DNA of 64,000 bases from Natronorubrum texcoconense. Lineage in GTDB: Archaea > Halobacteriota > Halobacteria > Halobacteriales > Natrialbaceae. The stretch lies in NCBI RefSeq assembly GCF_900100335.1, contig NZ_FNFE01000003.1, positions 186,001 to 250,000 on the forward strand. Reading direction: 5' to 3'. The notes under the pieces are model-generated. The model worked only from the letters and a program-made list of their open reading frames with translations. It searched no databases and was not told where the DNA came from. The position numbers and the translations under genes were made by a program. This document shows positions 8,098 through 16,927 of this stretch, in pieces; position 1 is the stretch's first letter; the number at the start of each line of letters is the position of its first letter.

Positions 8098-9390
8098 CTA
8101 TTCTCCGCGGAGTTCGTTCATGTGATCGATTCGCTGCTGGACGAGATCGGGTTTGCCGATGTCGTGGCGCATGTGCAGTCCCTCGTCGCCGGCAACCGCG
8201 AGCGCGTCCTCGGCGATCTCCTCGGCATCGGTGATCGACTCCGCGAGACCGACGACGGCGAACGAACGCGAGGTGGTCGTGTAGATACCGTCGTCGCGTT
8301 CGTCGACACTGGCGTAGTAGAGTAAGGCGTCTCCAGCACTCTCTTCATCGACCTGCACCTTCGCTCCCGCCTCGGGATCCGTCGGATACCCCTCCGGCAC
8401 GGCGTACTTACAGACCGTCGCCTGCTCGGCGAACTCCAGTTCGGGCGGGGCTTCGCCGTCTCGAGCGGCCGTCAGCACGTCGAGGAAATCCGTCTCGAGG
8501 ACGGGCAGCGTGTTCATCGCCTCGGGGTCGCCGAAGCGGGCGTTGAACTCGATGACCTTCGGGCCCTCGCTCGTGAGCATGAACTGACCGTACAGAATCC
8601 CGCGATAATCGTCGAGAGCGTCGACGGTGGCCTCGATGATCGAGACGCCCTCCTCGTAGTCCGCTTCGGTCATGAAGGGCAACTCGTTGGTCACGTCGGA
8701 GTAACTCCCCATCCCGCCCGTGTTCGGTCCCTCGTCGCCCTCGTAGGCGCGTTTGTGATCCTGCACCGCGGGTGCGGTCTCGAAGCCCCCGTTGGCGACG
8801 AGCGCCTGAATGGTGATCTCCTCGCCGATCAGTCGTTCCTCTAAGACGATCCGGTCGTAGTCCGACTCCCGGATGTACGCCTTGCCCTCCTCGGGCGTGA
8901 CCTGATCGCCGATGACTTTGACGCCTTTCCCGCCGGTGAGTCCGGCCGGTTTGATAACCAGATCGCCGTCGTAGTCGTCGATGAAGTCACACGCGGCCTC
9001 CATATCGTCGAAGGTCTCGAAGTCGGGACAGCCCGGAATGTCGTGTTCTTCCATGAACCGGCGCTGAAAGGCCTTGTCCGTCTCGATCCGGGCGTCGGCC
9101 TCCTTCGGGCCGAACGGATAGACCCCTGCGGCCTCGAGCTCGTCCGCGACGCCGGCCTCGAGCGGTGCCTCGGGACCGATGACGGCGATCGTCGCGTCGA
9201 CGTCCTCGGCGTATTCGACGACCGCCTTGGGGTTGGTCGTCTCGAGCGTCTCGAACTCGGTCGCGATCCGGGCGATCCCCGGGTTTCGGTTCCCCGCGCA
9301 GGCGTAGAGGTCGGCCTCGCTGTCCTCGAGCGCGCGAGCGATAGCGTGTTCGCGGCCACCGCCGCCGATCAGGAGCACGTGCTCTCGCAT
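8098..9390 (-). CDS. purD: Phosphoribosylamine-glycine ligase PurD
   Basis: PurD ligates glycine to phosphoribosylamine with ATP in the second step of purine synthesis in the cytoplasm. The 430-residue length is typical. The N-domain begins VLLIGGGGREHAIA. The ATP-grasp domain has KPAGLTGGKGVKV (about 147) and GPNTGGMGSYSD (about 220). The metal-binding strand KVIEFNARFGDPEAMNTLP (about 285) is intact. The start has a CTTACA box about 26 bases upstream, consistent with leaderless expression. It is a single gene followed upstream by a separate stress-protein gene. Secure. Confidence 0.97.
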   Translation of the reverse strand: MREHVLLIGGGGREHAIARALEDSEADLYACAGNRNPGIARIATEFETLETTNPKAVVEYAEDVDATIAVIGPEAPLEAGVADELEAAGVYPFGPKEADARIETDKAFQRRFMEEHDIPGCPDFETFDDMEAACDFIDDYDGDLVIKPAGLTGGKGVKVIGDQVTPEEGKAYIRESDYDRIVLEERLIGEEITIQALVANGGFETAPAVQDHKRAYEGDEGPNTGGMGSYSDVTNELPFMTEADYEEGVSIIEATVDALDDYRGILYGQFMLTSEGPKVIEFNARFGDPEAMNTLPVLETDFLDVLTAARDGEAPPELEFAEQATVCKYAVPEGYPTDPEAGAKVQVDEESAGDALLYYASVDERDDGIYTTTSRSFAVVGLAESITDAEEIAEDALAVAGDEGLHMRHDIGKPDLVQQRIDHMNELRGE

Positions 9391-9465
9391 GATCGATAGC
9401 GGAACGCACGAACCTGTAAGCGTTGCTCTTTCTACGAGCGAATTGTATCCACACCCGTGTATATC

Positions 9466-9885
9466 TTAGACGACGGTCACCGGAACGGGTGACCCGCGGA
9501 CGACGTCGTCCGCGAGGGGGCGCTCGAATAGCTGGCTCGCACCGTTTCGGTCGCCGACGATGATGTGGTCGATGTCGTGTTCGGCGGCGTACTCGTGGAC
9601 CGCCTGTGGTGGATCGCCGGTCGCTTTCGCCGTCGACAGCTCTCGGTCCTGTTCGATCGCTCGTTTTCGTGCCCGTACGAGGACCGAGTCATCGTCCCCG
9701 CCGGAGGTCGTGTTCTCCAATTCGTCGTCGGTGACGACCGCCGTGTTCGTCCCGCCGTAGCCGTCCGCCGGTTCGATCAGGTAGAGGACCGTAATCGCTC
9801 CCGCCGAGTACTCGTTCAACGCGTACTCGAGCGCGGCGTGGGCGAACTCCGAGTCGTCGTACGGAACGAGAACGTGAGTGGACAT
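9466..9885 (-). CDS. Universal stress protein (UspA family)
   Basis: The 139-residue protein is a single UspA domain. It starts with the typical strand-loop HVLVPYDDSEFAHAAL and has the ATP-binding-type C-terminal motif IIVGDRNGASQLFERPLADDVV and SPVPVTVV (given in parts: GDRNGASQLFERPLADD, then SPVPVTVV). The usual G-2x-G-9x-G(S/T) motif is altered (GDRNGAS...GSP), so nucleotide binding is uncertain. Haloarchaea carry many such genes, which respond to stress. It stands alone between purD and the helicase gene. Confidence 0.9.
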   Translation of the reverse strand: MSTHVLVPYDDSEFAHAALEYALNEYSAGAITVLYLIEPADGYGGTNTAVVTDDELENTTSGGDDDSVLVRARKRAIEQDRELSTAKATGDPPQAVHEYAAEHDIDHIIVGDRNGASQLFERPLADDVVRGSPVPVTVV

Positions 9886-9963
9886 ACGTTCTCTACCGAC
9901 AGGATCGGCAAGGCCGTACGCGTTGCAGTGGCTGGTGACAGGCTACTGGTGAGTGCGGCCCGG

Positions 9964-12747
9964 TCAGGCGTAGAACAGCGGCGGCCGTCGGTCGCCACCG
10001 TACTCCTCGTCGGGGAGATACGCCTCGAGCGCGTCCACGTCCTCGTTCTCGAGCAACTGGTCCAGTACGTCCACCGCAGCCCCGCGGTGCAGCGGCTGAT
10101 TGTCGTTGCCACACTGCTCGTCCATCACGCAGGCCGGACAGCCGCCGACGTTCCCGCAGTCGCAGTCCGCGATGAGGTCCCGCGCGCGCTCGGCAACGGC
10201 CTCGTAGTTCTCGTAGATCGCCCGCGCGAAGCCTAGCCCGCCCTCGATCCCGTCGTAGATGAACCAGCCGCTCGCGGGGGTTCGCTCGAGATCCATCGCG
10301 ATCTCCCGCACCGTCGCCTCGGCGGCGGCGATGTTCTGCGGTGCGTCGTCCTCGCCTGCTGCAGTGCTGGCTTCGACCCCCGGCCCCATCCTAGTATCTG
10401 TCTCGTCAGCGACGGCCGCCTCCTGATCGAGGTGCGAATCGATCGTCAGCGTCGCCAGCCCGCCCAGGTCTCGTTTGTCGACCATCAACTCGAGGGGAGC
10501 GACGCCGATCGTCGCGTGCTCGGCGGCGTGGAGTCCGCCCGCGTAACCGAGGTGGGCGGTTCCCGCAAGACCGTCCTCGAGTTCCGGCACCGAGAACTCT
10601 CGATACTTTTCGATAAGCGCGTCTTCGACGGCCTGGGGCACCTCGAGCCAGCACAGTTGTGTCTCCATCGACAGCGGCGGATTCTCGGTCGGGATCCCCT
10701 GTTCTCGCTTGTTCCCGCCGTGGATCGCGACCTTGTCGTAGGTGCCGTGGTAAACCAGCACCCGCCCGCGCCCGAAGTGCAGCGTGAAGTTACCGATGTC
10801 ACGGGACTCCTCTGAAATCGCGTCGAGCACGGTCACGTCGGTCCGCGTGCGCGTGTAGTAGTCCGCGTTCGTCGGCCGGAGCGTGACCGAGGGTCGGGGC
10901 GAGCGGTGGTCGACCTCGATAATTTCGTACTGTTGTCCCTGATGAAGCCGCACTGCGCCCTCGTGGAAGTCCCGCAGGACGCGTTCTCTCGCGAGCGGTT
11001 CCATCTCCGGATCCGCCTCCGAGTCGACGCCGTCGGCGAGTTCCACCTCGTACTCCTCGCCCGCCGTCGCGTACAGCGAGATGGACTGCTGGGGTCGCGG
11101 CGGCCCGACGTAGGAGACGCCGGTCTCGAGCGCCCCCGTCAACTGCCCCGCGCGCCGCCACATCTCGACGGCGCGCTCGAGGCGTTCCCGGTCGGCGAAC
11201 CCGCCAGCGTCGGACTCGTCGAGCGCGAGTTCGTCGGCCGCACAGCGCAGGTGCTGGGCGAAGACGGCGTCGTTGTCGATGTCCACGACGGCGTCCTCGA
11301 CGTCGTTCTCGAGGAGGTAGTCCGGATTGTTCACGACGTACTGATCGAGCGTGCGGTGTTCGGCGACGAGCACCGAGAGCGCCCGCCTCGCGCCCCGTCC
11401 CGCGCGGCCGATCTGTTGCCAAAACGACTGGCGCTGGCCGGGGTAGCCCAGCTGGACCGTCGCGTCCATCGCGCCGATGTCGATCCCCAACTCGAGGGCG
11501 TTCGTCGAGGCGACGCCGTCCAGAACCCCCGTCTTGAGCTGGTGTTCGGTGCCGTGGCGCTTCTTTCGCGAGTGGCCGGCGTGGTACGGTTCGATCGCGC
11601 TCCCGCGGTCGGGGTTCGTGTAGTAGTGGTTGTCGTCGCGATGTTTCGACGCGCGCTTGACGGAGAGTTCAGCGAGCTTCCTCGAGGGGGTAAACAGCAG
11701 CGTCTGGGCGTCCTGATAGGTCAGATGCGAGAGCAGCCGCGGGGCCTCGACGGTAGCAGGGACGCGCTCGAGGACGGCGTCCTCGGCTTCCCTCTCGTCG
11801 TCCGCGTCCTCGTCACGCCACTCGTCTCGGTCGTCACTCGAGTCGTCGCGGCTCACGTGTCGCTCGGTCCGCGTCGCTCCCGTTCGCGTATCCGAGGACT
11901 CGCTTCGCTCGTCCTCGCGAGCCCGAGGCGGCGGATTCCAGAGCACCAGATCCCGCGGCCCCGCCGGGGAACCGTCCTCGTCGACCACGGTGACGGGTTC
12001 GTCGATCAGTGCGGCGGAGTGTTCGCCGGGGTTGCCGATCGTCGCGCTCGTCAGAACGTACTGGGGATCGGCGTCGTAGTACGAAAGGACGCGCTTCAGC
12101 CGCCGGACGATCCAGGCGACGTGCATGCCGTGGACGCCGGTGTAGGTGTGGGACTCGTCGATCACCAGTAGATCACAGGCCGAGAGGAATCGCGCCCAGC
12201 GGTCGTGGTCGTGTAAGTAGGTGTTCACGCCCGCAAAATTCGTGATGATGACGTCGGCCTCCTCGCGGATCCGCTTGCGATTCTGCCCGCGTTCGGTGTC
12301 CCCGTCGTAGACCCGGACCGTGATCTCGAGGCCCAGTTCGTCGAAGAGGTCGTTCAGGCTCCGTTCCTGATCCCGGGAGAGTGCTTTGGTGGGATAGAGT
12401 AGGTACGCGGTCGACTCCTCGCCTCGAGCCCGCGCCTCGAGGTAGTTCCGCGCGATCTGGAGCGCGTAGACGCGGGTCTTTCCGGAGGAGGTACTCGTCG
12501 CAACGCAGACGTGCTCGTCGCGTGCGAGGGCCTCGAGTGCGTCGGCCTGGTGGGTGTAGCAGTCGTGCTCGAGCGGCCCCGCGAGTTCGGGCCGGAGGAC
12601 GTCCGCACTCGGCACCGTCTCGGCGGGTCGACCGGGCCGCTCGAGGAGTGAAATATCCTCGGGGTTCCGATAGCCGGGGAAAGTGTCGACCAGTTCGTCG
12701 CCGGTGACCGGAACGTTCGCCGCTTCGTCGGGATGTTGTTCGCTCAT
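9964..12747 (-). CDS. MrfA/YprA-like superfamily 2 DEAD/DEAH helicase with DUF1998 zinc-binding C-terminus
   Basis: The 927-residue protein has motif I TSTSSGKT (about 83-91), motif II DESH (197-200) and LTSATIGNP as motif III. Helicase motifs V/VI are ALELGIDIGAMD and QQIGRAGRGAR. The C-terminal region ends with four clustered Cys (CDC, CPAC, QCG) typical of DUF1998/MrfA zinc sites. An Asp/Glu/Arg-rich insertion lies between the two RecA lobes. Bacterial MrfA (YprA) is a 3'-5' helicase that repairs mitomycin damage together with the exonuclease MrfB. Here the exonuclease gene ends 3 bases before this start, so the two form one operon. Family is secure; the DNA-repair role is inferred. Confidence 0.9.
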   Translation of the reverse strand: MSEQHPDEAANVPVTGDELVDTFPGYRNPEDISLLERPGRPAETVPSADVLRPELAGPLEHDCYTHQADALEALARDEHVCVATSTSSGKTRVYALQIARNYLEARARGEESTAYLLYPTKALSRDQERSLNDLFDELGLEITVRVYDGDTERGQNRKRIREEADVIITNFAGVNTYLHDHDRWARFLSACDLLVIDESHTYTGVHGMHVAWIVRRLKRVLSYYDADPQYVLTSATIGNPGEHSAALIDEPVTVVDEDGSPAGPRDLVLWNPPPRAREDERSESSDTRTGATRTERHVSRDDSSDDRDEWRDEDADDEREAEDAVLERVPATVEAPRLLSHLTYQDAQTLLFTPSRKLAELSVKRASKHRDDNHYYTNPDRGSAIEPYHAGHSRKKRHGTEHQLKTGVLDGVASTNALELGIDIGAMDATVQLGYPGQRQSFWQQIGRAGRGARRALSVLVAEHRTLDQYVVNNPDYLLENDVEDAVVDIDNDAVFAQHLRCAADELALDESDAGGFADRERLERAVEMWRRAGQLTGALETGVSYVGPPRPQQSISLYATAGEEYEVELADGVDSEADPEMEPLARERVLRDFHEGAVRLHQGQQYEIIEVDHRSPRPSVTLRPTNADYYTRTRTDVTVLDAISEESRDIGNFTLHFGRGRVLVYHGTYDKVAIHGGNKREQGIPTENPPLSMETQLCWLEVPQAVEDALIEKYREFSVPELEDGLAGTAHLGYAGGLHAAEHATIGVAPLELMVDKRDLGGLATLTIDSHLDQEAAVADETDTRMGPGVEASTAAGEDDAPQNIAAAEATVREIAMDLERTPASGWFIYDGIEGGLGFARAIYENYEAVAERARDLIADCDCGNVGGCPACVMDEQCGNDNQPLHRGAAVDVLDQLLENEDVDALEAYLPDEEYGGDRRPPLFYA

Positions 12748-12750
12748 GGG

Positions 12751-14367
12751 TTAGAAATCACTCAGTCCGGTTTGTTCGCCGCCATTCGCGTCGCTCGAGG
12801 GTTTCGGGTTCGACGTTCGGTCCGTGGAATCTACGCGAGAGTCGTTTGTCCCCGTCCGACTCGAGTCCCCGCCGTTCGAGACTGAGACCGAATCGGATTC
12901 GGCCTGCGGCGCATCTAGAAGTCGCTCGTAGACGTGCCACAGTGCTCGGCAGTCGTCCTCGCAGTAGTCCTCGTGGCGACCCCACTCGAGTGGGTCACCC
13001 GTTCGCATGAATCGCTGGTAGGCTGCCGCGGTCTGCGCACCGTCGAGACCGGTGCCGGCACCGTCGTAGCCGAGCGCGTCCGAGACGGTCTCGAGTTTGT
13101 TCGTTCGTCCGGGCAGGAGCGCGTTGTCATTGCCGACGGTCCAGAGGTAGAGATCGAACTTGGGGATCGACTCCCACTCGTCGACGTAGTACGGGACGTG
13201 ACGGGCGATAAAGGCCCCGAGGTGTCGGTAGTCGAAGCGCCAGCCGTTCCACGTGAGTAGTGCACGGTTGGGGTGGACGCCGAGCAGCCAGTCGCAAAAG
13301 GCCTCGAGCACCGAGCCCGGATCGGACGGGGCGTCGCGCTCGACGAACGCGCGGTACTCGTCCGTCGCGGGATCGTAGACGCCGACCTGCCAGATGATCG
13401 TCGGCGAGAGCCCGTCGGTCTCGATGTCGATGCAAAGCGGTGGCGTATGCCAGTTCTCGCCGGGCAGAGACTCGTCCGTGAGCCGTCGTGGCTCGCCGGT
13501 CTCGAGCACGTTCGCGTGCTGGTGCATCGTTCGCGCCCCTGTCTGGCCCACGTTCGGGAGGTCGGCCAGCGTCTGGACGGGGGTCTCGAGGAGTTCCGCG
13601 CGGGTCGTCACTCCGCGCTCGGCGAGTCGCTCGGCCGTCTTCGGGCCGATTCCGGAGACGGCCTCGAGACCGAAGTTGGTGATTTTGTGCGTCTCGACGC
13701 GCTCGATCCCGTCGGCGGTGAGCGTCAGGCTCGCGATCGACTGTCGTTGGTTGTAGCCCTCGACGGGGCCTGCCCCCTGGACGCGGACGGAGACGCAGTT
13801 CTCGTCGAGTGGCTCGAAGCCGCCGATCTGGTCGTGGTCGACGGCGCGGACCGCGCCCGTTTCCGCCTCGAGGTGCCACAACTCCTCGTACCCCGCGGGC
13901 TCGCTGCCGGTCAGGGCGGTCGTGACCCGTCCGGTCGGAAGTGCGCTGGCGAGCGTGTCCGCGCCCTCGAGGGTCGTCTCGAGAGCGGTCGGACGAACGG
14001 TCGTCGTCACGTCGTCGCAGACGAGCGCGGCGAAAGCCGAGTTCGGATCATCGAGTTCACTCGAGACAGCGTTGGGATTTACGCGGAGGGATCTAATTCC
14101 TGCGCTCACGGCGATTTCCAGGTCCCCATTGCCGATCACTTGCCGACGAAGTGACCCGTCACCGTCCGTCTCGAGCGGCGGATGAAACGCCGGCGCGTCG
14201 AACGTGCGCCGAGCCCGGGCGCACGCCTGCGGTTCTCGAGACGGGCCGAGCACCCAAACGGCATCGGGCTCGAGGGTCGTCTCGAGATCCTCGAGCGTCG
14301 CGACGGGCCGGTCGGCGATCGCCGAGGGTGGGAGGGCGAGGAGGGTGGCGCCGTCTCGAGCGGTCAT
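12751..14367 (-). CDS. MrfB/YprB-like DEDD exonuclease with helix-hairpin-helix repeats
   Basis: The 538-residue protein has a haloarchaeal-specific N-terminal region (about 1-230). Two helix-hairpin-helix units follow (SGIGPKTAERLAERGV and LPNVGQTGARTM). Then comes an RNase H-like nuclease with the acidic residues of LCIDIETDG, the WNGWRFDYRHLGA motif and YCEDDCRALWHVY. A disordered Ser-rich tail closes it. I chose the ATG at 14367 because a TATA-like box (14389-14396) sits 25 bases before it and lies downstream of the longer alternative start at 14409. Spacing of 3 bases to the helicase start implies coupled translation. The pairing matches bacterial YprB/YprA. Confidence 0.85.
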   Translation of the reverse strand: MTARDGATLLALPPSAIADRPVATLEDLETTLEPDAVWVLGPSREPQACARARRTFDAPAFHPPLETDGDGSLRRQVIGNGDLEIAVSAGIRSLRVNPNAVSSELDDPNSAFAALVCDDVTTTVRPTALETTLEGADTLASALPTGRVTTALTGSEPAGYEELWHLEAETGAVRAVDHDQIGGFEPLDENCVSVRVQGAGPVEGYNQRQSIASLTLTADGIERVETHKITNFGLEAVSGIGPKTAERLAERGVTTRAELLETPVQTLADLPNVGQTGARTMHQHANVLETGEPRRLTDESLPGENWHTPPLCIDIETDGLSPTIIWQVGVYDPATDEYRAFVERDAPSDPGSVLEAFCDWLLGVHPNRALLTWNGWRFDYRHLGAFIARHVPYYVDEWESIPKFDLYLWTVGNDNALLPGRTNKLETVSDALGYDGAGTGLDGAQTAAAYQRFMRTGDPLEWGRHEDYCEDDCRALWHVYERLLDAPQAESDSVSVSNGGDSSRTGTNDSRVDSTDRTSNPKPSSDANGGEQTGLSDF

Positions 14368-14388
14368 CGCTCGTCGGAACGCGCGGCG

Positions 14389-14396
14389 TAATAAAG
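14389..14396 (-). promoter_or_regulatory. TATA-like box for the mrfB-like/helicase operon
   Basis: CTTTATTA on the minus strand is centred about 25 bases before the ATG at 14367, the spacing of a leaderless haloarchaeal promoter. It decides the start of the exonuclease gene. Confidence 0.65.
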
Positions 14397-14464
14397 AGGG
14401 TTTGGACACCGGGGTGAAAGTGAAATCGGCTGTGGACTGACGAATCGATAGTCAACCACCGCAA

Positions 14465-14495
14465 CAATTAAGCAGATTCTGCACACACATGTGTG
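14465..14495 (+). promoter_or_regulatory. Promoter and 12-base palindromic operator of the VapBC operon
   Basis: CAATTAAG (14465-14472) is a TATA-like box 28 bases before the vapB ATG. A perfect palindrome CACACATGTGTG (14484-14495) ends one base before that ATG. Toxin-antitoxin operons are usually autoregulated by the antitoxin binding such palindromes, so this is a good operator candidate. Confidence 0.6.
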
Positions 14496-14496
14496 C

Positions 14497-14742
14497 ATGG
14501 GCGACACTGAGTATCGGAACGTTCGGCTCACCGAGGACGCGTATCAAAGACTCAAAAGTCGTAAACAGGCAGGTGAATCGTTTTCCGATACCGTCGAGCG
14601 AATCGCTGGCGAACGGTCGTTGCTTGATCTCGCGGGGATTATTTCCGATGACGAAGCCGAAGAGATGCGCGAAGCGATTCGCGAGCAGGAGGATCGATCG
14701 CGCGACGAGCTAGACCGACTTGCTGACCGAATGGACTCATGA
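14497..14742 (+). CDS. vapB: VapB-type antitoxin
   Basis: The 81-residue protein has a ribbon-helix-helix-like N-terminus (EYRNVRLTEDAYQRLKSRK, then ESFSDTVERIAGE) followed by an acidic helical tail that would bind the toxin. The pattern is the common haloarchaeal antitoxin paired with PIN toxins. I chose the ATG at 14497 rather than the GTG two codons before it because the GTG lies inside the palindrome and the promoter spacing fits the ATG. It overlaps the toxin gene by 4 bases (ATGA), so the two are translated together. Confidence 0.85.
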   Translation: MGDTEYRNVRLTEDAYQRLKSRKQAGESFSDTVERIAGERSLLDLAGIISDDEAEEMREAIREQEDRSRDELDRLADRMDS

Positions 14743-15131
14743 TTGTCGACACAGACGTTCTCATCGACGTGATGCAGGACAACGACAGAGCTATGCGAAA
14801 GATACGCGAGTTCGAGGATCAGCACGTCCCGCTTCGCATCTCAGCAGTATCAGAATTCGAACTGTATCACAGCGTCGAACGTGTCGATAATTTCGGGACG
14901 CGGCGTCGACGTATCGAAAACGTACTCGAGACGAAGCCAGCGTATCCTGCTGATAGCACTGTGATGAAGAAGGCTGGGCGAATCGATGGCCGGCTTACCT
15001 CAGACGGGAAAGCGATCGGAATTGCAGATACAATCATCGGTGCAACGGCGCTCGTTCACGAAGAGCCAATCCTCACGCGGAACGTCGATCACTTCGAACG
15101 AATCGACGGTCTCGATGTCGAGTCGTACTGA
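14739..15131 (+). CDS. vapC: VapC-type PIN-domain toxin ribonuclease
   Basis: The 130-residue product is a PIN domain. It starts MIVDTDVLIDVMQDN with the first acidic residue, has the second in SAVSEFELYHSV, and closes with KAIGIADTIIGATAL and ILTRNVDHFERI, which supply the remaining acidic residues. VapC toxins cleave RNA, often initiator tRNA, when the antitoxin is lost. The four-base overlap with the antitoxin gene is typical. All catalytic acids look intact, so the toxin is probably active. It lies between the MrfAB-like operon and thyA. Confidence 0.9.
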   Translation: MIVDTDVLIDVMQDNDRAMRKIREFEDQHVPLRISAVSEFELYHSVERVDNFGTRRRRIENVLETKPAYPADSTVMKKAGRIDGRLTSDGKAIGIADTIIGATALVHEEPILTRNVDHFERIDGLDVESY

Positions 15132-15179
15132 GTGGGGAAAACTCAACGCTAAAGGGAGAGCACGCGAAACGGGGCCACA

Positions 15180-16196
15180 ATGCAACAGTACCTCGATCTC
15201 GTCGAGTCGGCTCTGAGCGGGGGCGCGTACAAGCCCAACCGGACCGGCGTCGACACGATTTCCTCGTTCAGCGAGCACTACGAGGTGGACCTCCAAAAGG
15301 GATATCCCCTGCTGACGACCAAACGGATGGACGGCTACCGCTGGAACTCGATGCTCCACGAAGTCTGCTGGTATCTCTCCGGCGAGGAGCACATTCGAAC
15401 CCTGCGCGAGGAGACCAAAATCTGGGACGCGTGGGCCGACGAGGACGGGAAGCTCGACACCGCCTACGGCCGCTTCTGGCGACGGTATCCGGTTCCGGAG
15501 CAGGGCGCACAACTCGAGGGCGAGTCCTGGCCCGACGACTCTCACCGATGGGTCACCGAGGAGGACGACGGCAGAAGGACCTTCGACCAACTGCAGTACA
15601 TCGTCGACACGCTCTCCGACTCGCCGAACTCGCGCCGTCTGGTGGTCAACGCCTGGCATCCCGCCAACGCGGCCGTCTCGACGCTGCCGCCCTGCCATTA
15701 TTCGTTCGTCTTCAACGTGCAGGGCGACCAACTGAACTGTCACCTCACGCAGCGCTCGGGCGACATCGCACTCGGCGTGCCGTTCAATATCGCGGCCTAC
15801 GCACTCCTGACGAAGGTCGTCGCCCAGCAGACCGGATTCGAGCCCGGCTCCTTCGCTCACACCGTCGTCGACGCACACGTCTACTGCGGTCGCGGCGCGC
15901 GCGGGGAGTGGTACGCGGACAACCTCGAGGCGCTCCAGTCTCGGCTGGCCGACGCCGACGCCCGCGAGGACTACCTCGCGGTTCGTGAGTGGCTCGAGTC
16001 CGAAGCCCCCGCCGAAGCCGACGGCGATGAACGACTCGACCACGTCCCCGGCCTGCTCGAGCAACTGTCCCGAGAGCCGCTCGAACGGCCGACGCTCGAG
16101 GTCGCGGAGACGTCGATCGACGACCTTCGCTACGAGGACGTCCAGCTCGAGGAGTACGAGTCACACGACGGACTCGAGTTCGCGGTCGCAGAATGA
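15180..16196 (+). CDS. thyA: Thymidylate synthase ThyA
   Basis: ThyA methylates dUMP to dTMP using methylene-tetrahydrofolate and yields dihydrofolate. The 338-residue protein has the active-site Cys in LPPCHYSFVFNV, the dUMP-binding QRSGDIALGVPFNIAAYALL and the C-terminal DAHVYCG segment. It is longer than the bacterial enzyme because of an acidic insertion around residues 105-130 and a C-terminal extension. The stop overlaps the dihydrofolate reductase start by 4 bases. The pairing makes sense because the reductase recycles the dihydrofolate that ThyA makes. Secure. Confidence 0.97.
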   Translation: MQQYLDLVESALSGGAYKPNRTGVDTISSFSEHYEVDLQKGYPLLTTKRMDGYRWNSMLHEVCWYLSGEEHIRTLREETKIWDAWADEDGKLDTAYGRFWRRYPVPEQGAQLEGESWPDDSHRWVTEEDDGRRTFDQLQYIVDTLSDSPNSRRLVVNAWHPANAAVSTLPPCHYSFVFNVQGDQLNCHLTQRSGDIALGVPFNIAAYALLTKVVAQQTGFEPGSFAHTVVDAHVYCGRGARGEWYADNLEALQSRLADADAREDYLAVREWLESEAPAEADGDERLDHVPGLLEQLSREPLERPTLEVAETSIDDLRYEDVQLEEYESHDGLEFAVAE

Positions 16197-16732
16197 GCGA
16201 GAGTAACCACCCGTCTCTGGAGACCGACCGCGAACTCGTCGGCATCGTCGCGGTCGCCGAGAACGGCGTCATCGGGAAGGATGGGGACATGCCCTGGCAC
16301 ATCCCCGCGGATCTCCAGCACTTCAAGAAGACGACGATGGATCATCCGATCATCATGGGTCGAGTGACCTACGAGGGCATCCTCGAGACCCTCGGCGAAC
16401 CCTTACCGGGCCGGACGACGATCGTGTTGACGAGCCGCGATCTCGAGACGCCCGAGAACGCCGTCGCCGCGGGGAGTCTCGAGGACGCGCTCGAAAAAGC
16501 CGACGCCGCCGCGCGCGAACACCACGACGACGCAGACCGACTCTTCGTCGCCGGCGGTGCGACCGTCTACGAGCAGTTCCTCCCCGCGCTGGATCGGTTG
16601 GTCGTGACCGAGATTGACGACGATCCCGACGGCGACACGCGGTTCCCCGACTGGGATCGAGATGCGTTCGAGACCGTCTCTCGAGACGAACGCGACGGGT
16701 TCGCGTTCCTCGAATACGTCCGTCGTGAGTGA
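16193..16732 (+). CDS. folA: Dihydrofolate reductase
   Basis: The 179-residue protein is a classical dihydrofolate reductase. It has the N-terminal strand VGIVAVAENGVIGKDGDMPWHIPADL containing the WHIPAD substrate loop (shown as GVIGKDGDMPWHIP). IIMGRVTYEGI is the NADPH-binding helix and LFVAGGATVYEQFLP the third conserved block. The protein N-terminus carries about 15 extra residues. It overlaps thyA by ATGA, so expression is coupled and the two enzymes form the dTMP cycle. Haloarchaeal DHFRs of this type were among the first studied in halophiles. Confidence 0.96.
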   Translation: MSESNHPSLETDRELVGIVAVAENGVIGKDGDMPWHIPADLQHFKKTTMDHPIIMGRVTYEGILETLGEPLPGRTTIVLTSRDLETPENAVAAGSLEDALEKADAAAREHHDDADRLFVAGGATVYEQFLPALDRLVVTEIDDDPDGDTRFPDWDRDAFETVSRDERDGFAFLEYVRRE

Positions 16733-16927
16733 CACCGCGTCCTGCGTCGACGCTGAACGGGTGGGGCACTCGTCCGAGTTCTTCGCTCCGATCGGGCGAT
16801 CGGTTCCAGGACCATAATAGAATATTAAGAATACAACCACACACCAATACCGTCAAATACGGGGGTATTAGTATGCGTTACAGCGGGTTCTCGGGAGATT
16901 CAAAACCCCCCGGTCCGAACTCCTCCT

